Shown piece after piece: positions 55,024-63,823 of a DNA stretch of 64,000 bases. Both the position numbers and the translations under genes were made by a program. A model generated the notes under the pieces. It was given only the letters and a program-made list of their open reading frames with translations, made no database searches and had not been told where the DNA came from. Location: contig JAKOUW010000112.1 in the NCBI GenBank assembly GCA_029782365.1, positions 1 through 64,000 on the forward strand, in the 5' to 3' direction. This stretch comes from Chloroflexota bacterium. GTDB lineage: Bacteria; Chloroflexota; Anaerolineae; Anaerolineales; UBA4823. How positions within the stretch are numbered: position 1 is the stretch's first letter; each line of letters begins with the position of its first letter.

Positions 55024-56508
55024 ATGGTTTTCCTCGGCATTGATGTTTCGACCACCGCGACCAAAGCTTTGCTGATGAACAACAATGGACAGGTGATCGC
55101 TGTAACCTCTACGACTTATCCTTTCGAGACCCCTCATCCGCTATGGAGTGAACAGCACCCTGACCTGTGGTGGGAAGGCGCACAGCATTCTATCCGCGGC
55201 GTGCTGGCGCAGTCCGGTGTGGACGCGGCCCAGGTTGCCGGGGTCGGCCTGACCGGGCAGATGCACGGCCTGGTGCTGTTGGACGCGGCCGGCGAAGTCC
55301 TGCGCCCGGCCATCTTGTGGAACGACCAGCGCACCCAGGCTCAGTGCGATGAAATCCACCGGCGCATCGGGCGCCAGCGCTTCATCCAGATCACCGGTAA
55401 TGTCGCTCTCACCGGTTTCACCGCGCCTAAGATTTTGTGGGTAAAAGAGAACGAACCAGGAATCTACGCCCGGGCAGCGCATATCCTCTTGCCCAAAGAT
55501 TACGTGCGCCTGAAGCTGACCGGTGAATACGCCATGGACAAAGCCGATGGCGCCGGCACGGTTTTGATGGATTTACAAAAGCGCGCCTGGTCAGAGGAAA
55601 CGCTCGCCGCTCTGGATATCCCACGCGCCTGGCTGCCGCCGTTGTATGAAGGGCCGGAGATCACGGGCCGGCTAACCAGCGAAGCAGCCCGAGCAACTGG
55701 ACTGCTGCCTGGCACACCGGTGATGGCTGGCGGGGGCGACCAGGCTGCCCAGGCGGTGGGGGTGGGTGCCGTCGCACCGGGCATCGTCGCGCTGACGGTG
55801 GGCACCAGCGGCGTGGTTTTCGCCACTACCCCCTCGGCTTTGATCGAACCCGCAGGCCGCCTGCATGCGTTCTGCCATGCCGCGCCGGGCCGCTGGCACT
55901 TCATGGGTGTGATGCTTTCGGCGGCCGGCAGCCTGCAGTGGTACCGCGACACGCTGGCGCCGGAAATGAGCTTCGACAGCCTGCTTAAAGAGGCTGAAGA
56001 ATCCCCTGCCGGTAGCGGCGGCCTGCAGTTCCTTCCTTACCTGAGCGGTGAACGCACACCCCACCCCGACCCGCTGGCGCGCGGCGCTTTCATCGGGCTG
56101 ACCGTGCGCCATACGCGAGCGCACATGACGCGGGCGGTGCTGGAGGGCGTTGCCTTCGGGCTGAAGGACAGCTTCACCTTGATACAGAACGCAGGGCTGG
56201 GGGCAATCACCCAGGTGCGGGCTTCAGGCGGTGGAACGAAGAGCGCACTGTGGCGGCAGATCCTGGCTTCGGTTTTGGAAGCGGAATTGGCGACAGTGAA
56301 CACGACCGAGGCAGCAGCCTACGGAGCAGCCTTGCTGGCAGGGGTGGGCGCCGGGGCCTGGCCAGATGTAGAGACAGCCTGCAGTGCCATCATCCAAATC
56401 ACAGGCAGACTGCGGCCAGAACCTGCGCAGGTAGAGCAGTACCGCCGATCCTACCGTGTGTATCGCGAGCTCTACCCGGCGCTGAAAGCAAGCTTCGAGA
56501 AGATGTAA
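55024..56508 (+). CDS. xylB: Xylulokinase
   Basis: A 494-residue FGGY carbohydrate kinase making D-xylulose 5-phosphate. Motifs: FLGIDVSTTATKALL (phosphate 1), GVGLTGQMHGLVLLD, PAILWNDQRTQAQCDEI, VMAGGGDQAAQAVG (catalytic Asp), and QVRASGGGTKSALWRQILAS (adenosine site). ATG at 55024 is chosen because AAGGAGG lies four bases upstream; ATG at 55006 is in frame but lacks one. End of the sugar run. Confidence 0.94.
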   Translation: MVFLGIDVSTTATKALLMNNNGQVIAVTSTTYPFETPHPLWSEQHPDLWWEGAQHSIRGVLAQSGVDAAQVAGVGLTGQMHGLVLLDAAGEVLRPAILWNDQRTQAQCDEIHRRIGRQRFIQITGNVALTGFTAPKILWVKENEPGIYARAAHILLPKDYVRLKLTGEYAMDKADGAGTVLMDLQKRAWSEETLAALDIPRAWLPPLYEGPEITGRLTSEAARATGLLPGTPVMAGGGDQAAQAVGVGAVAPGIVALTVGTSGVVFATTPSALIEPAGRLHAFCHAAPGRWHFMGVMLSAAGSLQWYRDTLAPEMSFDSLLKEAEESPAGSGGLQFLPYLSGERTPHPDPLARGAFIGLTVRHTRAHMTRAVLEGVAFGLKDSFTLIQNAGLGAITQVRASGGGTKSALWRQILASVLEAELATVNTTEAAAYGAALLAGVGAGAWPDVETACSAIIQITGRLRPEPAQVEQYRRSYRVYRELYPALKASFEKM

Positions 56509-56518
56509 AGACCGGCCC

Positions 56519-59170
56519 TCACTTCTTGATGGCGGGCAGATAAATGAGTTTTGACACGACAATATCCGCGCTGTCGTTATTGTTGTTCGGGTTGGCATCC
56601 TTTTCGGCGCAGACGATGGCGGAAGAAACCAGGTAGCGTGCGCCTAACGCTCCGGAGGGCAGTTTTACCTGGATTTGGATGCTGGAGGAGCCTCCCGGAG
56701 CGAAAGCGCCCAGATTCCAGGTGAGTGTATGGCCTCCATTGGCAACCCCGGTCGGCGTTGGGGTTGCCTGCAGATAGACCAGGCTGGCGTTCAGTGTAAT
56801 CGTAATGATAACGCTGGTTGCTGGAGCCAATCCCTGGTTGCCGGCTTGCACAGGCAGCCAGACTTTGCCGCCAGCAGCGTTTCCTGCCACCCCTGGCAGC
56901 GAGACATAAACGTCAGCGTTGTTGCTGGCATGGGTGGTGTTTCCGTATCCACTGAAGCTGGTGTCGACATTGTAATTGCTGGTCTGCAAGAACATTGGCG
57001 GGGTCAGAACACTTCCGTTCGAATCGAGCAAGGCATAATAGAGGTGAGGGCGGTTCGGCGTATAGTATCCGATGGACTCGAAATCCAGCCAGGTCAATAT
57101 GCCGCGGCTGGATTGATCTGTGGTGACCGAAAGTGCTGTGTTGCCGTTGGGCGCCAGCGGATTGTTAAGCGCATGTACCCCGCCGGACCGCTTATAAGTA
57201 TTATCAAGGAAAGCATAGCGCAGCCCGCCTGCCGCAGTCCAGGCCGCCAGGATGTTGCCGTTGGGCTGCAAGACGGCGTGCGCCTCCGCATCATACACAC
57301 TGCCTGCGTCGCCCGAAAGGTTGGTATCAGCCTTGAACACGCCCAGGGAACTGTCGAACACCGCGTAGTGGATATCCTGGTCTGCGAGGTTGTTCCAACA
57401 CAGCAAAGCCAGACCGCCGTTCAACGCCGCCAGGGAGGGCGAGCCGTAGCCCTGGGAGGTGCTGGTGTCATTGGTAAACTTCAGGGTCGCGCCAACGGCA
57501 GCTCCGGTTTTCGTGCGGCTGGCAAGGTAAATATCATCCAGGGCCTGGGTAAAATTAAGCCAGGTGTTTTGCTGCCAGCCCAGCAAGAAGCGGTTGTCAC
57601 TGGCGGCGGCGATGGTCGGGGTCTGGTATTTGATGCTGTTGGCGGCGTTCCAACCGTACCAGACAGTGTTGGCAGTCAGGCTGGTGGGCGCGAGGGCTAC
57701 CGAGCCATCTGGATTGAGGATGGCAAAATAAATATTCGGATTATAGGTGAAATTATTGTAATTCCACAGCTCGTTTTGCCAAATCAAGCCAACCTGGCCC
57801 TCAGGTGTGACCGCGATTCCAACCTGCGAATCTGTATCATAAGTGGTAGCTGCGCTGTAATCACTCAGGCGTGTGGCATCTTTCACCAGGCCGCCGGCGC
57901 GGTCGCGTATGCCAAACTTCACTTCGGTTACAAACTTGCCGTTGGCATTGGTGCGGCTCGCAGTCCAGGCAAATGCCAGGTTTCCTCCCGGCATCTCTGC
58001 CACCGCCAGGTTTGAGCCCTTTTCGCCGTCAGGGGTTACTTTCTGCGCGGCTTGCAAGCCGGGCTCCAGCCGTTGCAGTTGAACGGCATTGTTGGCGTTA
58101 TCGCGAAAAATTTGCGCAAAAGAAGCTGCAACGGCAATCTGGATAGAGGCAGTTTTCTTAACTGCGCTGTTCAGTTTGGAAGTGGCTTCGATGAGTGCTG
58201 TGCTGTAATCGCCTATTCCAGCGCCTGTAGGCACCGCAACTTTGACCATGATCGTCGTGCTGCTGTTTTGGGGCAGAGCCCCGGTATCCACTTTGCCGCT
58301 GACATCCGTGTCGGTCAGGGGTGTCGTCCCATCCAATTGGTAAAGGCTCACATTCCATGCGGCAGTCACCGAAATGTCGAAACGGTCTGAGCCTATATCG
58401 CCGGCATTCAAGATTGTGAGCGGGAAAGAAACGCTGGCTCCCGGTGCGCCAAAACCACTTTGTTGCGGAAGGGTGAGTCTGACCCGCGCTGCGGCTGGGG
58501 GGTATATAAAGCGATACCCCGCGGTGGTCGATGTCGTAAGAATATTACAGTCAATGCTCAAGCCGTAAGAGCCTGTTTCATCTTCAATGCCGGCGTTGCA
58601 GTCTTTGATGCTGGGTAAAGTGAAGTATTTAAACCAGATATCACCGCTTTCATAGAGGATGACTTCAAACCACACCGTGCCGCCGCCGGGCATACCCCCA
58701 TTGTTGAGCTTTTCAACGTTATTGAACTCAACTGCCAGGTAGCGGTTGGGGGCAGATCCACCCGTTTTATAACCTACGGTTCCACTTTTGAAAGCCAGCC
58801 AAAAAGGAGCGATGATGTTGTTGGGAAAGGTTATTTTGGGCATGTAGGTATTCACCGGTGAGGCAAGATCCGCCGAGCTGTTCAATCCAATCAAGCCGTT
58901 GGACGTCACATAAACCTGGGTATAGGTTCTGCCGTAGAATTTGAAAGTGAAGCCCAGGTCTACCGGACCCCACATCAGGTTGCCGCTGGCAACGCCGAGG
59001 TTAGTATCCTTGGTAATCCACGGGGTTGTATCTTCAATCAAGGTATATCCAAAGTCATCTGTTACAGAAAGTCCGCCCGCCAGCAGCGCTCTCCCTGGTT
59101 GCGCAGTGTCGAAGAAAACAAATTGGAAACACAAAACACACACCAGCAGTAAGGTAAAAAAGGATTTCAT
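56519..59170 (-). CDS. Secreted 883-residue surface protein with Ig-like domains and (Y)LP tail
   Basis: An exported protein with a signal peptide (KSFFTLLLVCVLCFQFVFF). Residues about 30-230 look like a nidogen-type or beta-sandwich domain (DLGFTFKFYGRTYTQVYVTS, NGLIGLNSSAD, NNIIAPFWLAF). Alternating propeller-like repeats around NPNIYFAILNPDGSVAL and DIHYAVFDSSLG follow, then a DUF11-like domain (TPTGVANGGHTLTWNLGAF). The C-terminus, KLIYLPAIKK, matches the other exported proteins here. ATG at 59170 is preferred over 59215 because GGAGG precedes it. No enzymatic residues are evident. Confidence 0.82.
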   Translation of the reverse strand: MKSFFTLLLVCVLCFQFVFFDTAQPGRALLAGGLSVTDDFGYTLIEDTTPWITKDTNLGVASGNLMWGPVDLGFTFKFYGRTYTQVYVTSNGLIGLNSSADLASPVNTYMPKITFPNNIIAPFWLAFKSGTVGYKTGGSAPNRYLAVEFNNVEKLNNGGMPGGGTVWFEVILYESGDIWFKYFTLPSIKDCNAGIEDETGSYGLSIDCNILTTSTTAGYRFIYPPAAARVRLTLPQQSGFGAPGASVSFPLTILNAGDIGSDRFDISVTAAWNVSLYQLDGTTPLTDTDVSGKVDTGALPQNSSTTIMVKVAVPTGAGIGDYSTALIEATSKLNSAVKKTASIQIAVAASFAQIFRDNANNAVQLQRLEPGLQAAQKVTPDGEKGSNLAVAEMPGGNLAFAWTASRTNANGKFVTEVKFGIRDRAGGLVKDATRLSDYSAATTYDTDSQVGIAVTPEGQVGLIWQNELWNYNNFTYNPNIYFAILNPDGSVALAPTSLTANTVWYGWNAANSIKYQTPTIAAASDNRFLLGWQQNTWLNFTQALDDIYLASRTKTGAAVGATLKFTNDTSTSQGYGSPSLAALNGGLALLCWNNLADQDIHYAVFDSSLGVFKADTNLSGDAGSVYDAEAHAVLQPNGNILAAWTAAGGLRYAFLDNTYKRSGGVHALNNPLAPNGNTALSVTTDQSSRGILTWLDFESIGYYTPNRPHLYYALLDSNGSVLTPPMFLQTSNYNVDTSFSGYGNTTHASNNADVYVSLPGVAGNAAGGKVWLPVQAGNQGLAPATSVIITITLNASLVYLQATPTPTGVANGGHTLTWNLGAFAPGGSSSIQIQVKLPSGALGARYLVSSAIVCAEKDANPNNNNDSADIVVSKLIYLPAIKK

Positions 59171-59311
59171 ATTTACCTCCGATCCGAAAAAAAACAAGGC
59201 GCACAGCCAGGTCATTGAAACGGCGTGCCCAGGTTCCCCCCAACCAGGAAATTCCTATCGCTGAGCGTTTATGGAATCATCCAGAGAAGATTAACGCGGA
59301 AATCTAAATTT

Positions 59312-59339
59312 ATTATAGTAAATGGGGGAAAAAAGTCAA
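59312..59339 (-). promoter_or_regulatory. Promoter of the 883-residue surface protein
   Basis: Minus strand: -35 TTGACT (59334-59339), 16-base spacer, -10 TATAAT (59312-59317). It implies a leader of about 135 bases. Confidence 0.6.
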
Positions 59340-59369
59340 TCAAAGATTAGATATATTAATCCTCAAAGG

Positions 59370-59383
59370 GAACGATATCGTTC
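59370..59383. promoter_or_regulatory. Palindrome near the surface-protein promoter
   Basis: GAACGATATCGTTC is a perfect 14-base palindrome about 30 bases upstream of the -35. Possible operator. The rest of 59384-59570 holds no gene I can see. Confidence 0.35.
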
Positions 59384-59569
59384 TTACCAAGATGCCAAGG
59401 AAGAAATGATCATCCGCTTTATGCTTCAATAAACCCCCACATCCAGGCGCCAGAAGAAAAATATGACTGGGCGATCACCAAGCTTTTTATCGCCCATTTT
59501 ACCGATCATGACGTAAAAAGACATGCCTGCTTTCATGTCCCTCCCAGAGCCGTATGCGTTGGAAGCGAC

Positions 59570-60108
59570 TCTCTTCACCCAGCTCGAGTGCCCGGCGGCG
59601 AATTCAAGCAGTATGATTGGTGAACCAACGTTTTACCCTGGCACCGAGGGCAAGTATTGGGTTTAAATTCTGACCCAATCGGATGGCTCCCGACCGGCTA
59701 ACCTGAGGGTGTTTCAGGACGGCATCCTGTATCTCAGCCCGGATGTTAATTTACCGGTGGTTTTCGATAATTTGACCCACAGAGGGGAGATGCCTGTAAT
59801 CATCGGCGTGTTCATCAATCCGGGCAGCAAAGGGCCGGGCCTGCCCTTCTACGGCAGTGATGATATTCGGAGCGTCGAATACAACACATTCGGCGATCAA
59901 TATGTGCGCTTCTGGCTCGCTGAGCTGCTGCTTGAAGTACAGAGAAATTACTCCATCACAGCCGATCCGGACGGAAGGGCGATTTGCGGCAGCAGCGCTG
60001 ACTTACCGGGAGTACGACTACCAGCCCGTCTTTGGTGAGGGGCATCATTTCATCCAGCATGGAGGCGCCATTTTCACGGATACCCTGAGCTGGCTGCGGC
60101 GTGCCTAA
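59570..60108 (+). pseudogene. Enterochelin esterase-like hydrolase, decayed with internal deletion
   Basis: Frames on the plus strand join into a decayed alpha/beta esterase: GTEGKYWV(stop), VFQDGILYLSPDVNLPVVFD, RGEMPVIIGVFINPGSKGPG, FGDQYVRFWLAELLLEVQRN and GRAICGSSAD, which breaks off at the expected nucleophile turn; then, in another frame, ALTYREYDYQPVFGEGHHF and GAIFTDTLSWLRR, the usual C-terminus. The middle, with the serine turn and acidic residue, has been deleted. It ends four bases into the oppositely oriented HSL gene. Confidence 0.75.
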
Positions 60109-61085
60109 CTGCGAAACGCTTTTTTCAGCGCCTGCACCTGTGACTGGCGGAACGCTTTGACGACTGGCGGTTGAGGCGTTTTTCCGCCCAGGTTGACATC
60201 GAAGCCATGGAATGCGCCGGGCACAATCACCAGCTCGCAGGGGACGCCCGCCTCTTGCAGCCGCTGAGCGTACGCCACATCCTCATCGTGGAACAGATCG
60301 AGCGTCCCAACGCCGATCCAGGCTGGGGGCAGGCCAGAGAGATCCGCCTGGCGGGCAGGCACCGAGCCGGCAGGGACTATCTCGGTGCCAACCGGCTGTT
60401 TTAAATAGGATTCCCAGCCAAAGCGGTTCGAGGTATTGGTCCAGGCAAAATGACCATCCGGCTGAATATCCTTGCGGGCTGCCGTGCGATCATCCAGCAT
60501 CGGATAAACCAGAAGCTGGAAGATGGGTTGAACCCCGCCGGACTCATGGGCAAGCTGGGCAAGGCTGGCAGCCAGCCCGCTGCCGGCGCTGTCGCCGCCG
60601 ATAGCGATGCGCTGTTGGTCAACGCCCAGGCTCTGCGCCTGCGTCGCCAGCCACTGCAGCGCCGCGAAACAATCTTCCAGCGCAGCCGGGTAAGGATAAT
60701 CCGGCGCCAGGCGGTAATCGACCGAAACAACCAGCGCCCCGGTTTCCTGGACAAATGGCAGCACATACGCATCATCCAGCTCAGGCGCACCGCCGATCAT
60801 CCCGCCGCCGTGCATCCATAATAAGCCCGGCGCATTGGCTGGCTTGTCCTGCGCCTGGTAAATCCGCAGGCGGATTTGGCGTTGAGGATCATTAACGGTG
60901 ATGAATGTGTTTCTGACCTGGATACCGGGAGGCATCTTCAGCGGCCTGATGAGCACTTTGCTCAAAATGCGCATCAGCCACAAACTACTGGCATTCATGT
61001 TGATCGCACCCATCTTGCCTGCAATTTGCCGCAGCTCTGGATGTACATCCGCAGTAGATGGTTTCATTGGATATATTTTACTCAA
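60105..61085 (-). CDS. HSL-family alpha/beta hydrolase (esterase)
   Basis: A 326-residue hormone-sensitive-lipase-type esterase. Oxyanion motif LLWMHGGGMIGGA (HGGG from His92), the VDYRLAPDYPYPAALEDCF block, nucleophile Ser166 in GGDSAGSGLA, then WIGVGTLDLFHDEDV with the Asp and GAFHGFDV with the His. No signal peptide. Its start overlaps the end of the upstream phosphotransferase-like gene by four bases, so the two are coupled. Confidence 0.9.
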   Translation of the reverse strand: MSKIYPMKPSTADVHPELRQIAGKMGAINMNASSLWLMRILSKVLIRPLKMPPGIQVRNTFITVNDPQRQIRLRIYQAQDKPANAPGLLWMHGGGMIGGAPELDDAYVLPFVQETGALVVSVDYRLAPDYPYPAALEDCFAALQWLATQAQSLGVDQQRIAIGGDSAGSGLAASLAQLAHESGGVQPIFQLLVYPMLDDRTAARKDIQPDGHFAWTNTSNRFGWESYLKQPVGTEIVPAGSVPARQADLSGLPPAWIGVGTLDLFHDEDVAYAQRLQEAGVPCELVIVPGAFHGFDVNLGGKTPQPPVVKAFRQSQVQALKKAFRS

Positions 61086-63667
61086 TTTTTCAAGATCACC
61101 GTACCATGAGTTCCATCCACCATGATAATCTGTCCGTTCAAGATGCGGCGGGTCGCTGAGCCTGTCGCCATGACCGCCGGAATTCCATATTCGCGCGCCA
61201 CGATCGAGCTGTGACTGAGCGGCCCGCCAATATCGGTGACCACCCCAGCAGCCATTGCAAACAGGGGCGTCCAGGCGGGCGTGGTTGTGGCCGCTACCAA
61301 TATATCGCCAGGGCGCATACGAGCGAAATCTTGCGGGCCGACAAGTACACAGGCAGGGGCAGTGACCTGGCCGGCGCTGGTGCCGATGCCATGCAACATG
61401 GATCGATCATCGCTGGTACGATGCCAGGGGACCAGGATCGACCACTTGGATTTTTCCGGCAAAATGGCCGGAGGCGTGGCCTTGAGGTAACGCTGCCATT
61501 CCGCCCGGCGAGGGGGAATGCGGCTGCTCAGATTGGCCAGCGGCTGGTTCGCTTCAAGCGCAGCGACCAGTTCCTGGACTTCGGCTTCTTCCAGCCAGTA
61601 AATTGATTCGGCGTTGGGAATAGCCCCGCCGGCTGCCAGCCGCCTCCCCAGTTCGTTGAGATATCGCCGGATAATGGGATGCCCCAGGCCCAGGTCGGCC
61701 AGGCTGTTCTCTCGCCCGGGGGCATTCTCTTGCGCCCAACGCAGTAAGCGCTGGAACCATCCTTTCAGCGGCCAATGCAAGCGCGTCACGATCCTCTCCG
61801 CAGCCTGGGTGCGGCGCTGGAGGGCAGACTGGTGGCGCGCATATGGGTTGCTGCCGCCGCCCTGCAGGTACATCTTGATTGTTTCCAACAAGGCTGACGG
61901 TTGTTCGGCAGGCACAGGGTTAACAAAATCCAGATCATAGGTCATTTGTCCGTGCTCTGCCAGGTACGCCTGAAATTGCCCGCGCCACTCGGTCCAATCT
62001 TCAAGGGTCACACCACTCGGCGGCTGATACAGCGGCAGGTTCTGAGCCGCCTGGGCGGCAGACGATTGTCGTAGATAGTCAGCCAGACAAGGGTGTTGGC
62101 GAACCCAGGCAGCCAGATCGAACAATGCTTTTTCTGCATTCAAAGCGACCGTCTCTGAGCCATAAAGGAAGGTAGCCGCCGCCGGGTCGCCAGGCCGCCG
62201 CACCAATCGATTGTAAAACTGCGTAAAGCTCGCCTCGCTGAAAGTCGATAAGGGCACTGTGCCCGCCTGCATGTGTGTATAAAGACGTACCGCAGCCTGA
62301 AAAAGGGTGCCCGCCCCCGAGAGCAGCTCACTCGGAGCGAGCGCCGAGATGTCTTTTTCTGCCCAGGTTCGTATTACCTGGATGAACTCCCGGCGCGCCG
62401 CTTCGCAGCGCTCCTTTCCATGGAGCACCATCGGAGTGATCTGGACCGACATGCGTATGTACGCTATAAATTCTGGCAGACTCATGCCGGCGACCATGTA
62501 CACATAACCATTAATCGGAACATATGTGTATTTGATCTTAGCGGTGGTAAATCGCTTCATCAGTTCCTGGGTGGGGATATCAGCCATGCGCAAACCCAAT
62601 GTGCCGAACAGGGGTGAGACTGGGTTCGGTAATTGCTCGGCAAAGCTGGTGCGGCCGTACATCTCACCGCGCCCAGGTTTAGGCCAGGTCACGGGCTCTT
62701 CTACTGCGCTCTCAGGCAGGGCAGTAACCGGCCGCGCCTGGAGAATGGCGAAATTGCCATTCCCCAACGCCCATTCAATATCCATTGGCCGTCCATACAG
62801 GTTCTCAATCTGCACGCCATAACGGGCCAATTCAGCCGCCTGAGCATCACTCAACACAGCCTTGTGTTTCAGTTCATCAGGAACGAGAGTCTCCAGTGTG
62901 CCCGATTCTGTCAGGATAGTCATTGCCTGCTTTTCGGCTGTCTGGCGCTGGAGCAGATGGCCAGTTGTTTTATCAATGATCAGTGTATCTGGTGTAACAG
63001 CGCCTGAAACGATCGACTCTCCCAAGCCCCAGGCCGCGTTGATAACGATCTCGGATCGCTTTCCATTGGAAGGGTTGGCTGTGAACATCACGCCGGCTGC
63101 TTCGGCCACGATCAGGCGCTGCACGATGACGGACATGGCTATCGAATCAGAGTCGATCTTCTGCCGCAAACGGTAGGCAATGGCGCGCGCTGTCCACAGG
63201 GAAGCCCAGCAACGCCTAACAGCCTCCACGACTGCCTCAAGCCCACGCACATTGAGATAGGTTTCCTGCTGTCCGGCAAAAGACAGGTCTGGTAAATCCT
63301 CCGCTGTCGCAGAGGAGCGCACGGCTACTGGCGAATCGCCGCCTAATACGGCACAAGCTTCACTAATCTCAGATATGAGATCTTTGGGCAGGGAATATCG
63401 TGCAAACAACCCATGGATGCGCTGGGCGGCTTCTTCAAAGGTTTCGGGCTTCTGCGGCTCAACAGCAGCGGCAGCCGCCATGATCTGGCCTTGCAGATCA
63501 TGAGAAGCCACATAATAGCGGTATGCTGAGGTAGAAATGGCAAATGCACCTGGTACAGGCAGATCGGCAGATGCAAGACGCGCCAGCGAAGCGCCTTTTC
63601 CACCCAGTTCGAGCACATCAGCTTGAGCCTCAGATAGAGAAATGATAAAAGTCGTTTTGATAATCAT
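61082..63667 (-). CDS. Rifampicin phosphotransferase-like / PEP-synthase-related dikinase
   Basis: An 861-residue dikinase. N-terminal ATP-binding domain (about 1-330): GGKGASLARLASADLPVPGA, VAVRSSATAEDLPDLSFAGQ and GVMFTANP. A long helical middle domain (about 340-770) follows, and a C-terminal swivelling His domain with GGPLSHSSIVAREYGIPAVM (His819). No PEP-binding TIM barrel follows, so the layout fits rifampicin phosphotransferase (about 865 residues) rather than PEP synthase. ATP plus rifamycin giving phospho-rifamycin, AMP and phosphate is the known reaction; the substrate here is not shown. GGAGGT lies four bases before the ATG. Confidence 0.75.
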   Translation of the reverse strand: MIIKTTFIISLSEAQADVLELGGKGASLARLASADLPVPGAFAISTSAYRYYVASHDLQGQIMAAAAAVEPQKPETFEEAAQRIHGLFARYSLPKDLISEISEACAVLGGDSPVAVRSSATAEDLPDLSFAGQQETYLNVRGLEAVVEAVRRCWASLWTARAIAYRLRQKIDSDSIAMSVIVQRLIVAEAAGVMFTANPSNGKRSEIVINAAWGLGESIVSGAVTPDTLIIDKTTGHLLQRQTAEKQAMTILTESGTLETLVPDELKHKAVLSDAQAAELARYGVQIENLYGRPMDIEWALGNGNFAILQARPVTALPESAVEEPVTWPKPGRGEMYGRTSFAEQLPNPVSPLFGTLGLRMADIPTQELMKRFTTAKIKYTYVPINGYVYMVAGMSLPEFIAYIRMSVQITPMVLHGKERCEAARREFIQVIRTWAEKDISALAPSELLSGAGTLFQAAVRLYTHMQAGTVPLSTFSEASFTQFYNRLVRRPGDPAAATFLYGSETVALNAEKALFDLAAWVRQHPCLADYLRQSSAAQAAQNLPLYQPPSGVTLEDWTEWRGQFQAYLAEHGQMTYDLDFVNPVPAEQPSALLETIKMYLQGGGSNPYARHQSALQRRTQAAERIVTRLHWPLKGWFQRLLRWAQENAPGRENSLADLGLGHPIIRRYLNELGRRLAAGGAIPNAESIYWLEEAEVQELVAALEANQPLANLSSRIPPRRAEWQRYLKATPPAILPEKSKWSILVPWHRTSDDRSMLHGIGTSAGQVTAPACVLVGPQDFARMRPGDILVAATTTPAWTPLFAMAAGVVTDIGGPLSHSSIVAREYGIPAVMATGSATRRILNGQIIMVDGTHGTVILKN

Positions 63668-63676
63668 CGTACCTCC

Positions 63677-63793
63677 TCATTTCGCCAATTCCAGACCTGC
63701 GCACATATCTCCAATTTGCTGATCGAAGCTGACCAAGGCTAACAATTCAGCGCGCTTAACAGCGATGATCTGCTGCCCCAGGCTTGAATGATG
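63677..63793 (-). pseudogene. PIN-domain-like C-terminal remnant
   Basis: About 38 codons open at the left end of a decayed frame, with QQIIAVKRAELLALVSFDQQ and GLELAK before a stop at 63677. The LVSFDQQI pattern recalls the last strand of PIN-domain toxins. An in-frame stop precedes it. Too short for firm assignment. Confidence 0.3.
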
Positions 63794-63823
63794 TCACATG
63801 ACCGATGTCTGTTAGTTTGCCGC

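Noticed and set aside
56675-58015. 446-codon plus-strand frame opposite the 883-residue surface protein
   Set aside because: Antisense shadow; the minus-strand protein has signal peptide, domains, ribosome site and promoter.
61082-63667. Assignment as phosphoenolpyruvate synthase (ppsA)
   Set aside because: The PEP/pyruvate-binding TIM barrel is absent and the His domain is C-terminal, as in rifampicin phosphotransferases.
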